The notes below the pieces were generated by a model. It did not search any database. It saw only the letters and a list, made by a program, of their open reading frames with translations, and was not told the origin of the DNA. From Antedon mediterranea (Eukaryota; Echinodermata; Crinoidea; Comatulida; Antedonidae), in NCBI RefSeq assembly GCF_964355755.1, contig NC_092675.1, forward strand, positions 31,394,912 to 31,458,911: a DNA stretch of 64,000 nucleotides. Direction: 5' to 3'. A program made the position numbers and the translations under genes. This document shows, piece by piece, positions 1 to 38,504 of the stretch (positions are counted from its first letter, which is position 1; each line of letters opens with the position of its first letter).

Positions 1-595
1 CTCCGTAATCTGTACTAAATTTTGTATTTCATAAAATGTCAAATAAATATATGCTACTACTGTTATTTTAACACTTTAGGCCTGGCTTAGAAAATCTACA
101 AAAAAATGTATTTCACAATGATCGGGTGGTCGTCGTTTGACAGGGGAGAGAGATGTAAATTAGTTGAACACAACGTACATGACGTCGCGAGTTTGGAATC
201 CACTGACGACGTGATTTTGTGAATATCTCATGAATATTAATGAGCTTCCCTAAGCTGCTGAAAAACAGACTTTCCATGAATTTACCCTAAAATGTATATG
301 AAATTTAATTTTTTTAATTTCTCGTTATTACCTCTTCATTCTGACATGTCTATATTGTACAGTTATAATATTTTTTATTTAATAAACGATATTTAAAAGC
401 AATTTTAAACCCAGAATCCCCCTTTAAAGAAGCCAGTATATGTATTTGATACTCATATAGTTGGTTCACCATTAATGTTGAATACACATATACCCACATT
501 AATTATTAACATTAAATAAGCATATTTCAATCTGTGATCCTAAATCACAAATACCAGCATAAATTTCATTGTTAAATTGAGCACATAAGGGCCGC
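1..595. other. AT-rich non-coding flank
   Basis: I see no open frame, repeat or RNA gene here. It probably belongs to an intron of the ZSWIM-type gene, whose later exons lie off the left edge. Confidence 0.4.
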
Positions 596-1889
596 ATACT
601 AAGCATGCTGTATCTAATGACAAACAATATGGCTAACAATACAGCAAAGCTAAAGACAGAAAGCTGCTTACAATATTAAGCATGCTATCTAATGGAAAAC
701 AATACAGCAATACTAAGCACAGTCTAAAGGCTGGATACCAACATCTAATGGAAAACAATACAGCAATACTAAGCACAGTCAAGAGGCTGGATACTAACAT
801 CTAATGGAAAACAATACAGCAATACTAAGAACACTCTAAAGGCTGGATACTAACATCTAATGGAAAACAATACAGCAATACTAAGCACAGTCTAAAGGCT
901 GGATACCAACATCTAATGGAAAACAATACAGCAATACTAAGCACAGTCAAGAGGCTGGATACTAACATCTAATGGAAAACAATACAGCAATACTAAGCAC
1001 AGTCTAAAGGCTGGATACTAACATCTAATGGAAAACAATACAGCAATACTAAGCACAGTCTAAAGGCTGGATACCAACATCTAATGGAAAACAATACAGC
1101 AATACTAAGAACACTCTAAAGGCTGGATACTAACATCTAATGGAAAACAATACAGCAATACTAAGCACAGTCTAAAGGCTGGATATTAACATCTAATGGA
1201 AAACAATACAGCAATACTAAGCACAGTCTAAAGGCTGGATACTAACATCTAATGGAAAACAATACAGCAATACTAAGCACAGTCTAAAGGCTGGATACCA
1301 ACATCTAATGGAAAACAATACAGCAATACTAAGCACAGTCTAAAGGCTGGATACTAACATCTAATGGAAAACAATACAGCAATACTAAGCACAGTCTAAA
1401 GGCTGGATACTAACATCTAATGGAAAACAATACAGCAATACTAAGCACAGTCTAAAGGCTGGATACTGACATCTAATGGAAAACAATACAGCAATACTAA
1501 GCACAGTCAAGAGGCTGGATACTAACATCTAATGGAAAACAATACAGCAATACTAAGCACAGTCTAAAGGCTGGATACCAACATCTAATGGAAAACAATA
1601 CAGCAATACTAAGCACAGTCTAAAGGCTGGATACTAACATCTAATGGAAAACAATACAGCAATACTAAGCACAGTCAAGAGGCTGGATACTAACATCTAA
1701 TGGAAAACAATACAGCAATACTAAGCACAGTCTAAAGGCTGGATACCAACATCTAATGGAAAACAATACAGCAATACTAAGCACAGTCTAAAGGCTGGAT
1801 ACTAACATCTAATGGAAAACAATACAGCAATACTAAGCACAGTCTAAAGACTGGATACTAACATCTAATGGAAAACAATACAGCAATAC
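596..1889. repeat. 56-bp minisatellite, left block
   Basis: Tandem array with a 56-bp period (the word ACATCTAATGG recurs at 741, 797 and so on), degenerate at its left end and regular from about 681. There are about 21 regular units. Units differ at a few fixed positions (ACTAAC/ACCAAC, CTAAAGG/CAAGAGG). The same array resumes at 5766 after an inserted transposon, so both blocks were once continuous. Confidence 0.95.
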
Positions 1890-1989
1890 GAGTGTTGACA
1901 AAGTGCGAGGCAGCGAGGCATGCGAGGCATGCCAAATATTTGTGCGAGGCATCATTTTATCATTTCCAAAAGTGCGAGGCATGCGAGGC

Positions 1990-3838
1990 ATATGTGTACA
2001 GCCAAATCAAAACCAGGCATTTGTCGTAAATGTGACATTTTGAGTTTTAAAGATATTTGTACAGAGCACATAATTTGCTTTAAAATACTGAAAAAATTAT
2101 TCAATTTGGTCAAGTATTTTTAGAGTTATGATACAATAAGTAAAGAAATACAAGTAAGAATTAATTTTTATTTAGCAGTGAAAAATGCATTCAAAGATAA
2201 ACAATAGTTCAAACAGGAAGTTTAAATGTGCTGGCAGACAGCGACTCATGTTCACCTTGACAACGCTAACTTCTAGTATACCTATGACTTTGAAATTTAG
2301 CACAAATGTAACTAAGACATTTTTCTATAATCATTGAAAATTTCAAAGAAATCCAGTAACATTAACATTGTCAAATGAGACTTCAAATAACAACATACGT
2401 TAGTAAACTTTTTTTTACTAAACTTATGTTATGTGTGAGGCTTGTAATAACTATAATAAGTACTATTAATAAAGTGACAATAAAAATACAACACATAGAA
2501 ACGAACCAAAATTAAAGATACACAGACAGTTGATTGTGTTTGATGTGTTTAAATTTATTTACAATTGGTACACTTTAAATTATAACATTTTGGTCATTTC
2601 AGGCTGCGTGTTACAACAACAGTATTTTCATCTTTTGTGCCGGGTCTTTTAAATACATACATATTTTTCTATACAGTTATTTCACGGTTTTATTCAGGGT
2701 TACGTTGCATAATAGAATACATGTTTCATGTATCAGAATCAAAGTCATTTTTGTAAAGTTATATTAAGCACCGTATCACCATTATTGGAGTTGTTTGAGA
2801 AGAGAAAGTAGCAACAGCATCACCACCACTGTCAAAACTATTGGTATTACATTACAGTATTACCAATCAAGATCTGAAAACAGAATGAAAAATTAAATTA
2901 AACTTTTTTAAACACATTAAAAAATCATTTTTTTCGCCTAGGCCTAGACCAAGGTATGCTAGGTGGTTTTACTAGGCTAACTTGAAGTACTAAGCTGGCA
3001 TACAGTTCATCTCTTATCTTATGCCAAAGGCTAGGCCTAATATTTTGATCAAAAGTGTTTCTGTGTTCACCAAACTGAGTGTGTCGCGCTAGAAAGTCAT
3101 TTCGTACTTTCTAACCTCTTGTTGTTTATGATTCGCTAGCGAAGCCAATATTTCTACTTTTCATATTATATAAATCATTAAACTATTCTATGTTGATTTA
3201 TTATTATCTAGGATGCATAAATAGCAAGTATAAATTAATATTGAATGTTTTTTACAGTAAAAATGTTTTGTTAAAACCTTACCGCTTCCTCAGTGTACTT
3301 TGAATAGCTGTTAAAGGCAAATTTAACGCTTCAATGACTTGAGCCACTCTGTTAGCCAATCAAATTGCCTGTTTCAGGATTCCGTAGCAACAAGACTGGT
3401 TTGCTTATACCAAAAGGTTATTAAAGAATGTGTTTGATTGGCTATACTATTATTTTACATGACCTACAACCTTTATCTTTGGAAAGATTATTTCACGAGC
3501 TTTCTAAAAATACCACACATTAAGGGGTCTTCTCATAATCAAAGAGGTAAAAGTTGGTTAGAAATAGACACAAATTACAGAATAGAACTTGATTTTTTCA
3601 CCAAAGACGAAAAAGGGGGTCTCATTAAAATGTTATTTTCATTGATTTATACTTATAATTTCTTTAAAATACATAGATTTTTGGAATCTACGGTAAATTT
3701 TCTGTAAGATTATTTAAAAAACTAAAAATGGTCAAGATATAGGTTTTACACATTCAGAAGCATTTTACAGAAATCCCTTGCTGCCGACAAACGCCTGGTT
3801 TTGGTTTGGCGGTACACATATAGTTTACAATTTCAAAA
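1990..3838. repeat. Internal inverted repeat in the Mutator-like element
   Basis: The stretch at about 1990-2033 (TATGTGTACAGCCAAATC, then AAAACCAGGC) recurs in reverse complement at about 3787-3831 with a few mismatches. A lone TGCGAGGCAT word follows at 3841. The left 2 kb therefore looks like a shorter foldback unit nested in, or ancestral to, the full element. Confidence 0.55.
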
Positions 3839-4744
3839 AGGTGCGAGGCATATCTTAACGTGCTATTATGCTATATTATAGGCCTAATAATCAATCGATA
3901 CAAGCGTATCTAAATAGATTCGTGTATACACTCATCATGTTGTTTATTTTTATGTAACGATTGTTTTTTCATTCAAGTCATATCGTGTCAAATTTTACTT
4001 TTACAAAAGTGCCCAAACTACGGTTCAAAAATCTGAACGACAGTCTTCAACTTTCGATAAACAATAATTGTTATAGCGACACACTCATCAAATGACTGCA
4101 ATGTTTGTTGGCATTTCGAGCGTGTTCACTCACATGTCTCTCGAACATAGCAGAGTGAAAATAATATTTTGTCACACCCCTGCGCCTAGATCCGGTAGAC
4201 CCGAGAGATGGAAAATCCCTCTGTACTATTTAGCAGGTAGCGGAATGATTCAGCCCTCAGCTCAGAGGATTGTGGTGCATTCCCCTCCTATAGCACGTGG
4301 TTTTAGCAGCAACGCACAGACTTCTCTCTGAGCGGCGTGCCAAAGACATTTTTGACATTCCATTCTCTAGGAACAACACGTGTACCTCTCTCGCAAATAA
4401 GGTGAACAGCGATTGCCAGGACAAGTTCAATAACTGGCGGTGAATAAAAGGTAACTGATATGGCGATCCAATAACATGCCGCAAAGAAAAAAATTGCGAC
4501 AGAATTCTGGAGCGCGTGTGAAAAAAGACTTACGTCCGACAATTGTAATACTAGGCCTAAAATTAAACTTTAGCTAATATGCTTAGCCCTAACCTAGATA
4601 AGAGGCCTATGTAGAAAATAATTTAATCAATTTTGATATAATAATAATTGGTGTAATATTTAATAATGATACACTATTCCTGTTTTAGTAAGCTAGGTAT
4701 ATTACGAACGATTTTTATTTATTGTTGTCCATGTACGTACTAAT

Positions 4745-5582
4745 AAACCTGGCGCTAGTTTCCTTCGCTTGTATTTTTACTCCAAATTTGATAACTAACT
4801 TTATCGTGTGAATACCACACCTTAGAAGTATACCTCATGAGTACTTTAATGAAAGAATCACATAAAAAGTAACAAATAAATCCTTAAATTAATGATTTTA
4901 CAGGCGTGTTTCTCGCACACTGTTCGCGAATTTCACTTATTCAATGTTCAATATTTTTGTTTCTATGGAGCGTCAAAAGAGCAACGATAATAGAGGACTA
5001 AAACTCAGTGGAATGCGTCAATTTCTCATGCATTTATTGGTGAAATATATATTTGTTAATTTGTCAATAAAAATGCTGTAATATGTTACTGCTGATACTG
5101 TTCTGTTTTCAAAGAATAATAATCGATCCTAAATCAACATCACTACCTAGTCTAGACCTAGGACATCCTACTAAGGATATTATGATGAATTTTTCTATTT
5201 TATTCTTTAAAAGGTTACCGAAACCGTGTACATTATCAACAGTACACCGGTGAACAGTAACATTTTTCCTTACTGACAGTGACAAAATCTATTGAAATTG
5301 TACTTGATTTTCACCAAATAATGCGTTAAATATAAATGGATTCCACAGAGTTTTTAGCCCTCTAATTAATTTTGCTCTTTTGGCGTTCCATAGAAACCAA
5401 AATATTGAACATTGAGTGTGCGAAATGCGAGAAAAACAACGTCTGTAAAATCACCAATTTAATGGATTTATTGTTACTTTTATGTGATTTTTCTTCATTA
5501 AAGTAGGCCTACTAATTCTAAGCTGTGGTATTCAGGATAAAGTTGGTTAAAATACAAGGCAGGTGCAAAAGGAAACTAGCCT
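4745..5582. repeat. Second internal foldback in the Mutator-like element
   Basis: Two arms of about 250 bp (about 4745-5025 and 5328-5582) are imperfect reverse complements around a spacer of about 300 bp. Shared words include TTCAATGTTCAATATTTT and TTTCTATGGA. This would fold as a long stem-loop. No coding content is seen. Confidence 0.65.
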
Positions 5583-5765
5583 AGCGGGCCTAGGCCTAGG
5601 CTACTTCAATTTCGGTGATTTCCTGCCTTGCAATTTTGAGAAATGATAAAATGATGCCTCGCATTTTTTGATGATGGTAAAACGATGCCTCGCATAAATT
5701 TCTGATTTGCCTCGCATGCCTTCCCTGCCTCGCGTGCCTCGCTGCCTCGCACTTTGTTACTACCC

Positions 5766-8590
5766 CAGCAATACTAAGCACAGTCTAAAGGCTGGATACT
5801 GACATCTAATGGAAAACAATACAGCAATACTAAGCACAGTCTAAAGGCTGGATACTAACATCTAATGGAAAACAATACAGCAATACTAAGCACAGTCTAA
5901 AGGCTGGATACTAACATCTAATGGAAAACAATACAGCAATACTAAGCACAGTCTAAAGACTGGATACTAACATCTAATGGAAAACAATACCACAATACTA
6001 AGCACAGTCTATAGGCTGGATACCAACATCTAATGGAAAACAATACAGCAATACTAAGCACAGTCTAAAGGCTGGATACTAACATCTAATAGAAAACAAT
6101 ACCACAATACTAAGCACAGTCAAGAGGCTGGATACTAACATCTAATGGAAAACAATACAGCAATACTAAGCACAGTCTAAAGGCTGGATACTAACATCTA
6201 ATGGAAAACAATACAGCAATACTAAGCACAGTCTAAAGGCTGGATACCAACATCTAATGGAAAACAATACAGCAATACTAAGCACAGTCTAAAGGCTGGA
6301 TACTAACATCTAATAGAAAACAATACCACAATACTAAGCACAGTCTAAAGGCTGGATACCAACATCTAATGGAAAACAATACAGCAATACTAAGCACAGT
6401 CTAAAGACTGGATACTAACATCTAATAGAAAACAATACAGCAATACTAAGCACAGTCAAGAGGCTGGATACTAACATCTAATGGAAAACAATACAGCAAT
6501 ACTAAGCACAGTCTAAAGGCTGGATACTAACATCTAATAGAAAACAATACAGCAATACTAAGCACAGTCTAAAGGCTGGATACTAACATCTAATGGAAAA
6601 CAATACAGCAATACTAAGCACAGTCTAAAGGCTGGATACCAACATCTAATGGAAAACAATACAGCAATACTAAGCACAGTCTAAAGGCTGGATACTAACA
6701 TCTAATGGAAAACAATACCACAATACTAAGCACAGTCAAGAGGCTGGATACTAACATCTAATAGAAAACAATACAGCAATACTAAGCACAGTCTAAAGGC
6801 TGGATACCAACATCTAATGGAAAACAATACAGCAATACTAAGCACAGTCTAAAGGCTGGATACTAACATCTAATAGAAAACAATACCACAATACTAAGCA
6901 CAGTCTAAAGGCTGGATACCAACATCTAATGGAAAACAATACAGCAATACTAAGCACAGTCTAAAGACTGGATACTAACATCTAATAGAAAACAATACAG
7001 CAATACTAAGCACAGTCAAGAGGCTGGATACTAACATCTAATGGAAAACAATACAGCAATACTAAGCACAGTCTAAAGGCTGGATACTAACATCTAATGG
7101 AAAACAATACAGCAATACTAAGCACAGTCTAAAGGCTGGATACTAACATCTAATGGAAAACAATACAGCAATACTAAGCACAGTCTAAAGGCTGGATACC
7201 AACATCTAATGGAAAACAATACAGCAATACTAAGCACAGTCTAAAGGCTGGATACTAACATCTAATGGAAAACAATACCACAATACTAAGCACAGTCAAG
7301 AGGCTGGATACTAACATCTAATAGAAAACAATACAGCAATACTAAGCACAGTCTAAAGGCTGGATACTAACATCTAATGGAAAACAATACAGCAATACTA
7401 AGCACAGTCAAGAGGCTGGATACTAACATCTAATAGAAAACAATACAGCAATACTAAGCACAGTCTAAAGGCTGGATACTAACATCTAATGGAAAACAAT
7501 ACAGCAATACTAAGCACAGTCTAAAGGCTGGATACCAACATCTAATGGAAAACAATACAGCAATACTAAGCACAGTCTAAAGGCTGGATACTAACATCTA
7601 ATGGAAAACAATACCACAATACTAAGCACAGTCAAGAGGCTGGATACTAACATCTAATAGAAAACAATACAGCAATACTAAGCACAGTCTAAAGGCTGGA
7701 TACTAACATCTAATGGAAAACAATACAGCAATACTAAGCACAGTCAAGAGGCTGGATACTAACATCTAATAGAAAACAATACAGCAATACTAAGCACAGT
7801 CTAAAGGCTGGATACTAACATCTAATAGAAAACAATACAGCAATACTAAGCACAGTCTAAAGGCTGGATACTAACATCTAATGGAAAACAATACAGCAAT
7901 ACTAAGCACAGTCTAAAGGCTGGATACCAACATCTAATGGAAAACAATACAGCAATACTAAGCACAGTCTAAAGGCTGGATACTAACATCTAATGGAAAA
8001 CAATACCACAATACTAAGCACAGTCAAGAGGCTGGATACTAACATCTAATAGAAAACAATACAGCAATACTAAGCACAGTCTAAAGGCTGGATACTAACA
8101 TCTAATGGAAAACAATACAGCAATACTAAGCACAGTCAAGAGGCTGGATACTAACATCTAATAGAAAACAATACAGCAATACTAAGCACAGTCTAAAGGC
8201 TGGATACTAACATCTAATGGAAAACAATACAGCAATACTAAGCACAGTCTAAAGGCTGGATACTAACATCTAATAGAAAACAATACAGCAATACTAAGCA
8301 CACTCTAAAGGCTGGATACTAACATCTAATGGAAAACAATACAGCAATACTAAGCACAGTCTAAAGGCTGGATACTAACATCTAATGGAAAACAATACCA
8401 CAATACTAAGCACAGTCTAAAGGCTGGATACTGACATCTAATGGAAAACAATACAGCAATACTAAGCACAGTCTAAAGACTGGATACTAACATCTAATAG
8501 AAAACAATACCACAATACTAAGCACAGTCTAAAGGCTGGATACTGACATCTAATAGAAAACAATACCACAATACTAAGCATAGAAAGGTT
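5766..8590. repeat. 56-bp minisatellite, right block
   Basis: Continuation of the array at 596-1889, with about 50 units of 56 bp. Unit variants (TAATGGAAAA/TAATAGAAAA, ACAGCAAT/ACCACAAT, CTAAAGG/CAAGAGG) recur in ordered blocks, which indicates higher-order repeats of several units. The array decays after about 8585. Confidence 0.95.
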
Positions 8591-11325
8591 GAATTCAAGT
8601 CAGGCTATATCTGCTGGATAACGCAATTATACAGCACATAACGCTAAGCCCAGAAACAATGCATATTAAGCATGCTATGTGATATAAAACAGTAAGAACA
8701 TAAAAGGCAGTATACTAGGTAGGCTATGAAATGAAAAACAATATGACAGGATAAGCAATCAAGATAGAAATTGGAACCGTCATATTGATTAGTATAAGAG
8801 TTGTTGAATGAGCTCTGTCCTACCGAGCACAACATCATAATACAAGAGACACATCAACCGTTAGAAATACGAGAGTATTCTTCTAGGCATAACGACCTAC
8901 TACAAGGAAGCCATTTTGATCTCATGCATCTTATTTTAATGCATAGATAACTACTTTGATCAAGGACAGGCTTATTGTTTAAATATGTAAATAACGTATA
9001 TAATAAAGTGGTGCATATCTTTTTTTAATTTAAGAATCGGTAAACAGATTTTTTTTGTGGTAAATTTAATCACTTTTCTAAGCATACTTATTAATCATGT
9101 TGACACATACTAAATCCTTATGAGTGTGTTCAGTAATAGTAATACTATATACTAAAATATACAGTTTTCTACTCTACTGGCGTCAATGTAACCCATTCTA
9201 ACAACTGGCCTCAGTATAGTACTGTTGTAACAGTTTTTCTACTCTACTGGCGTCAATGTAACCCATTCTAACAACTGGCCTCATCATGTACACAAAATTC
9301 ACCTTTGGGAAATGACATAAACATACTAAAAAACTTGATTATCGCAATACTGCAGAAAGTAAGTAGAATATAGCTACTGATATTCACAAGACCTAATATA
9401 AACGTAGTATTGCTCTAACGCCCATTTAAAAGCCATCTTACAAATTGACAGTAAAGAAACCTCCAGAGGACAACTACCACTACATACAATGAACTCAACT
9501 TATAACCCAGCAGTATATAACAACATTCTGGATATTAACTAAAACAGACTTCCCTATTTGTTGTTCAATCTAGTAAAAACGCCATTAGCTGAAAAATGGC
9601 CATTTTGATGTAGGCAGAATGATTTTTTCCGCCGTGTTGTCGCAGCAGCTCATTTCATTAGGTCCATTGTGTGCCATACCATGAACTAAATGCGTCCCTA
9701 AAGAATGAATACTTAGCAGCGTAGTATTACCAATACATGCTGCTAACCACTAAACCAACAACCCTCTAGCAAGGCCAAAAAATATTCTTTTCATCTAAGA
9801 TTTTATGAATGATTTTAATCATTTAGAAAGCTTGGCGATAGAATCTGCAATATGTATATCCATATTTCATGGTTTATTCATTACAAAACAACACGTTGAT
9901 CTGTAAGATTTGCAATTCATGGATTCACGAGATAAGAGAATACTGACAAGAAAGACAATAGGTTGAATACAGGGTATTTGTTATGCCACTTTATAATCAC
10001 ACAGGCATCAATCTAAATTTGCATTCTGGGTAAAGATGATCATAATAATATAACTCTCTTTGTCTGCAATAAATAAGGGAATTGCATTTTAAAATATCTA
10101 ATATATTATTTTACAGTTTCAGATTGTGACTATTTGATTATCTTTCTAATTTAGTTAACATTTAAGTTAACTACATTTTAGTTAATTTTAACATTTTACC
10201 ATTAAAAAATAATGTCCTTTTCATTTTGTTGGTTAATTTTTACTTATTTAAAATTTGTGATTAGTCGTTATTATACATTAGAAATGCTTCTAATCGAATA
10301 ATGATTACAAAAATAATCTTAAAGCTCAGGTACAGGCATGAATTTTAAATATAGTATCTGATTAATTGTACATAAATCAAATATTTGTAACAGAAATCAA
10401 GACAAAAAAACATGAATTTTCCTTAATATGGTCAAATACAAAATTTGGCAAAATTCAACCATAAAAACCAGGAAGACTTTTTTTCAGTAGTTAGGTAGTT
10501 TATCCTAATGTAATAACATGTCTGGTGACTCCCTAGAAGGTGAAAAAAGATGGTGGATATACGGTGGATAATTTTTGCTATAGCATGAAAATAAAAATCT
10601 GAAGTTGCATAAAAATACCAGAAATAAAATTTTTTACCACACCGTTTATTTTTCATAGCTTTTTAAAATGCCTCTCTATTTACAAAATTTGTGTACAAAA
10701 GAATAGAAATTTTACTGTGTAATTTGAACTACCGTATAAGAAAGTGCTTATTTTCAACAAGCTCGTGTAACACAAATAAAATCCCAAAAATTATGAAACA
10801 TAGGGGAAACTATAGATCGATAATTATTGGAATGTATGATCAATAGAAATTTTTTGCCCGCACCTGGTCTTTAAAAAAATCTTTTAAATATATAAAAAGA
10901 AGCCCCATCAAAAGATTCTAATTCAAGGTTTATGGTTTTGTGATAATTTGATAGTACAGTTTGTAGAATGGTTTGTGATAATTTGATAGTACAGTTTGTA
11001 GAATGGTTTGTGATAATTTGATAGTACAGTTTGTAGAATGGTTTATGATATTTTTGATAGAAATGAAATAATATTATAGATATAAAGTTTATTTTAGATA
11101 TTTGTAAATTTCATAAAACAAGCTAATTGTAATGTCTATATCAGCGAGAAGATTTTACGGAAGAAGTTGCTATAAAGGATAAAAACACTAAGTAGACTAT
11201 GATCCCTTGAATTACCAATATCAATCACGGAAATGTACAATGTTGGGTCATTACGTTGGGTTGGAATCTTTTTTTTCTTTTATGAAAAACTAATTAATTA
11301 GCGCTTCTTCTTTTTTCGATTGTCC
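8591..11325. other. Non-coding intronic stretch with two short duplications
   Basis: No gene is visible. It contains a direct duplication of about 53 bp with a 70-bp period (9161-9213 and 9230-9283) and a 35-bp unit repeated three times (about 10935-11050; GATAGTACAGTTTGTAGAAT). Confidence 0.6.
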
Positions 11326-11329
11326 TTTT

Positions 11330-11542
11330 TGCTGTTTTTTGTCATTTTTATTATGTTGCTTTGTTTGTCTTTTTTGATGTTCTTTCAAAGGACCTCATTG
11401 GAAACAAGTCCGTAGAGGACTTTTATGAGTTATCCTTGGCATCCTTGTTTTATATTGGTATTTTTATATTTGTCAATTTTAATTGTATGTCTGTGATATT
11501 TTATGTACTGATGCCGAAATAAATCAAATCAAATCAAATCAA
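11330..11542 (+). mobile_element. LINE 3' end fragment
   Basis: The stretch ends in a polyadenylation-like AATAAA followed by repeated AAATC units, the typical tail of a non-LTR retrotransposon. The GC-richer body upstream (GGACCTCATTGGAAAC onward) fits a LINE 3' untranslated region. No reverse transcriptase is present, so this is a 5'-truncated copy. Confidence 0.6.
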
Positions 11543-11955
11543 AGAAGACCTTACTTGTTAGACATGAAACATGAAAGTGTTTTTGATAAAATTTTAGATG
11601 TTGAAACATGTTGTAATGTAACGTTAAGTCCCTTGGGTTGTTACATTAAGCAACTAAAGTAGAATCCTTCTGGTACTATACAGATCTAATTCACACACTT
11701 ATTCTTGTTTTGAAAACTCTTGGATAGAATATGTAGACCTACAATAAACAAAATATTTGCGATTCTTTCAATACAGTAATAGTACTATACTGTCTATGGT
11801 TTGATATCAAATTCGTTCCTAACCATTCAGTAGCAATGTAGGCCTAATTCTCAATTCCTATTTTAACAATTTAGTAGCAATGTAGGCCTAATTCTGATTA
11901 AGAAAAAAGGTATCTTTTGAATGCTTGCTTCCAGTCAGAATAATACATACATATA

Positions 11956-12129
11956 TTAATAAAATGGACTATTAAATGCACTTTGACCTATACAGAAGAT
12001 GACATCATGATCCTCATCATTGGATACCACCAGGAGGCAGTAATCTTGTACTTTATCACCTCTTGTTGACCTAGAAATCTCCACAGATCCTGTAGGAAGT
12101 GCTTTGTTCGTGATTAACATGTTACCCAG
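11956..12129 (-). other. Candidate exon or degraded coding fragment
   Basis: On the minus strand, a CAG acceptor-like site is followed by 58 codons ending in TAA. The translation is hydrophilic and protein-like (for example ALPTGSVEISRSTRG, then YCLLVVSNDEDHDVIFC). It does not match the part of ZSWIM that should follow exon 4. I do not recognise the family. A chance open frame of this length is possible in this DNA. Confidence 0.25.
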
Positions 12130-12705
12130 CTGTATGCTCGTCTAATTTGGAAAGGAAGACAACTTGTTCCATCACTTTAAACAAATCCCAAGGGGACTAA
12201 GGCTTTATAACATTGTGAGTTTACATGTGTGCAACAGAAAAGGGCTGATGATTGCCGATCAATAAATCCTTTATGGTCAGTATGTGATATAGGGAAAAGG
12301 TAAAAATAACTTATAAACCCAATTGAACTGCCTACATATATTATTCTATTCCTTGAGCCTATTTGTCTGCTTTGTTACACTTAAATAAAAAAATATACTA
12401 AAAAAAAAACTTGAGCAGTTTGCCAATCACTGCCATGTCAAAATTGCTGTCACTACCTGTCTATTTGAAATATAGTTTTGAATCATTCAATGTGTTTATC
12501 ATTAACAAGGTTCAGACATATTAAACCCTAATGATGATGTGAGAATCTAAACCATGATGTATTAAGCACATTTCTTGTCAATAATATTAGTTCTTCCCAC
12601 GTTCGAGATATTCTTGAAGGAGGTATACAGGGGTGGGACCAGCCTCCTTAGAAATACATGAATGCAAACTTTTGTTTGAATAGATTTAGAAGCAAACACA
12701 AGTTA

Positions 12706-37692
<24,987 letters not shown>

Positions 37693-38504
37693 GGGCCTGT
37701 TTCTGCTGCAACTGCTCAAAATACGGTATAAAAATACGGTATAAAATACGGTATTTTTTATACCGTATTTTTTAGTACCCCGTTTCTGCTAACAATACTT
37801 CTTGGGTGGTCGTGTTAAATTTCATCTTTTTTTACCCAAATTGCCATTCATTTATTTGATCGATAATTAAAAGTCGCAATAAAGGAAGTTTTACGTCTCA
37901 CTTTCAACAGCCTAGTAGTGATAGAGATGTTGTGAGAGCACAGAAAACATCGTAATGGGGACAATTAATTCGTTCCCTCCCCGAGTTATTGTATTTTGCA
38001 ATGTTGTACTGCTTTCGCAGGCTCTTCAGCTTTGAGTTTACTTGCTTTGGAGACAAGTTTATTCCATACTCCTGCTTTATTTTTTTAGAAATGTCTTTAT
38101 AAATGTGGTTGTCCCTTTTATTACCTTTTAGTTGGTCAGACATTTTAGCTTCCCCACACACATTTATTTAGTAAAACTGTGACGTATTCGCTCCACATTT
38201 TCGCCGAATATATCTATACATGTGTGTAAACAGCTAACAGCGACATAAAATAAAAACACGAATGGTGACCTTTTGTCATGTAAAAAAAAAATACGGTATT
38301 TTTTATTGGCAGCAGAAACGGGTACAAAAAATACGGTATAAATTTGTAAATACCGTATTTTATCCACAAATTTTGTGGGGAAAATACGGTATATTTTTTA
38401 TGAGCGCAGTTTCTGCTGCCAAAAATATACCGTAGGCCTATATATACGGTATTCAAAAAATACCGTATAATATACGGTATTTAGTTGGGAGCAGAAACAG
38501 GGCC
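37693..38504 (-). mobile_element. Harbinger-like element, ATACGGTAT type, copy B
   Basis: 812 bp, near-identical to copy A at 24370 but in reverse orientation. Ends are GGGCCTGTTTCTGCTGC and the reverse complement of GGCCCTGTTTCTGCTCCC. No matching 3-bp flanks are seen (TTA left, ATG right), so one flank has changed or the copy was rearranged. It retains the internal part of the Myb/SANT-like frame that copy A has lost. Confidence 0.82.
37904..38161 (-). pseudogene. Myb/SANT-like protein fragment of Harbinger element
   Basis: An 85-codon frame contains MSDQLKGNKRDNHIYKDIS, KKIKQEYGINLSPKQVNSKL and KSLRKQYNIAKYNNSG. This is the second half of a Myb/SANT-like DNA-binding domain. The expected first helix (MWSE, then VLLNKCVW) is present just upstream but in another frame, here and in copy A, so the family was probably already frame-broken before it spread. 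Harbinger transposons normally encode such a protein beside their nuclease, and no nuclease is present. The element would have to be mobilised in trans. Confidence 0.55.

Larger units (their letters stand above)
1890..5765. mobile_element. Mutator-like DNA transposon, non-autonomous
   Basis: A 3.9-kb insertion that splits the 56-bp minisatellite. The 9-bp word CAGCAATAC occurs once just left (1881-1889) and once just right (5766-5774), as expected for a target-site duplication. The two ends are inverted repeats of over 100 bp sharing ACAAAGTGCGAGGCAGCGAG, and both are built from repeated TGCGAGGCA words. Long terminal repeats with a 9-bp duplication fit the Mutator superfamily; a hAT element (8 bp) is the alternative. 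No transposase frame is visible inside. A second, truncated end of the same family is at 63332. Confidence 0.75.

Noticed and set aside
4257-4542. Overlapping minus-strand frames of 75-79 codons inside the Mutator-like element
   Set aside because: Two frames overlap, neither shows a transposase motif, and the hydrophobic runs look like chance.
9660-9780. tRNA-like sequence on the minus strand (TAGTGGTTAGCAGC)
   Set aside because: An A-box-like word is present but there is no B-box or stem pairing.
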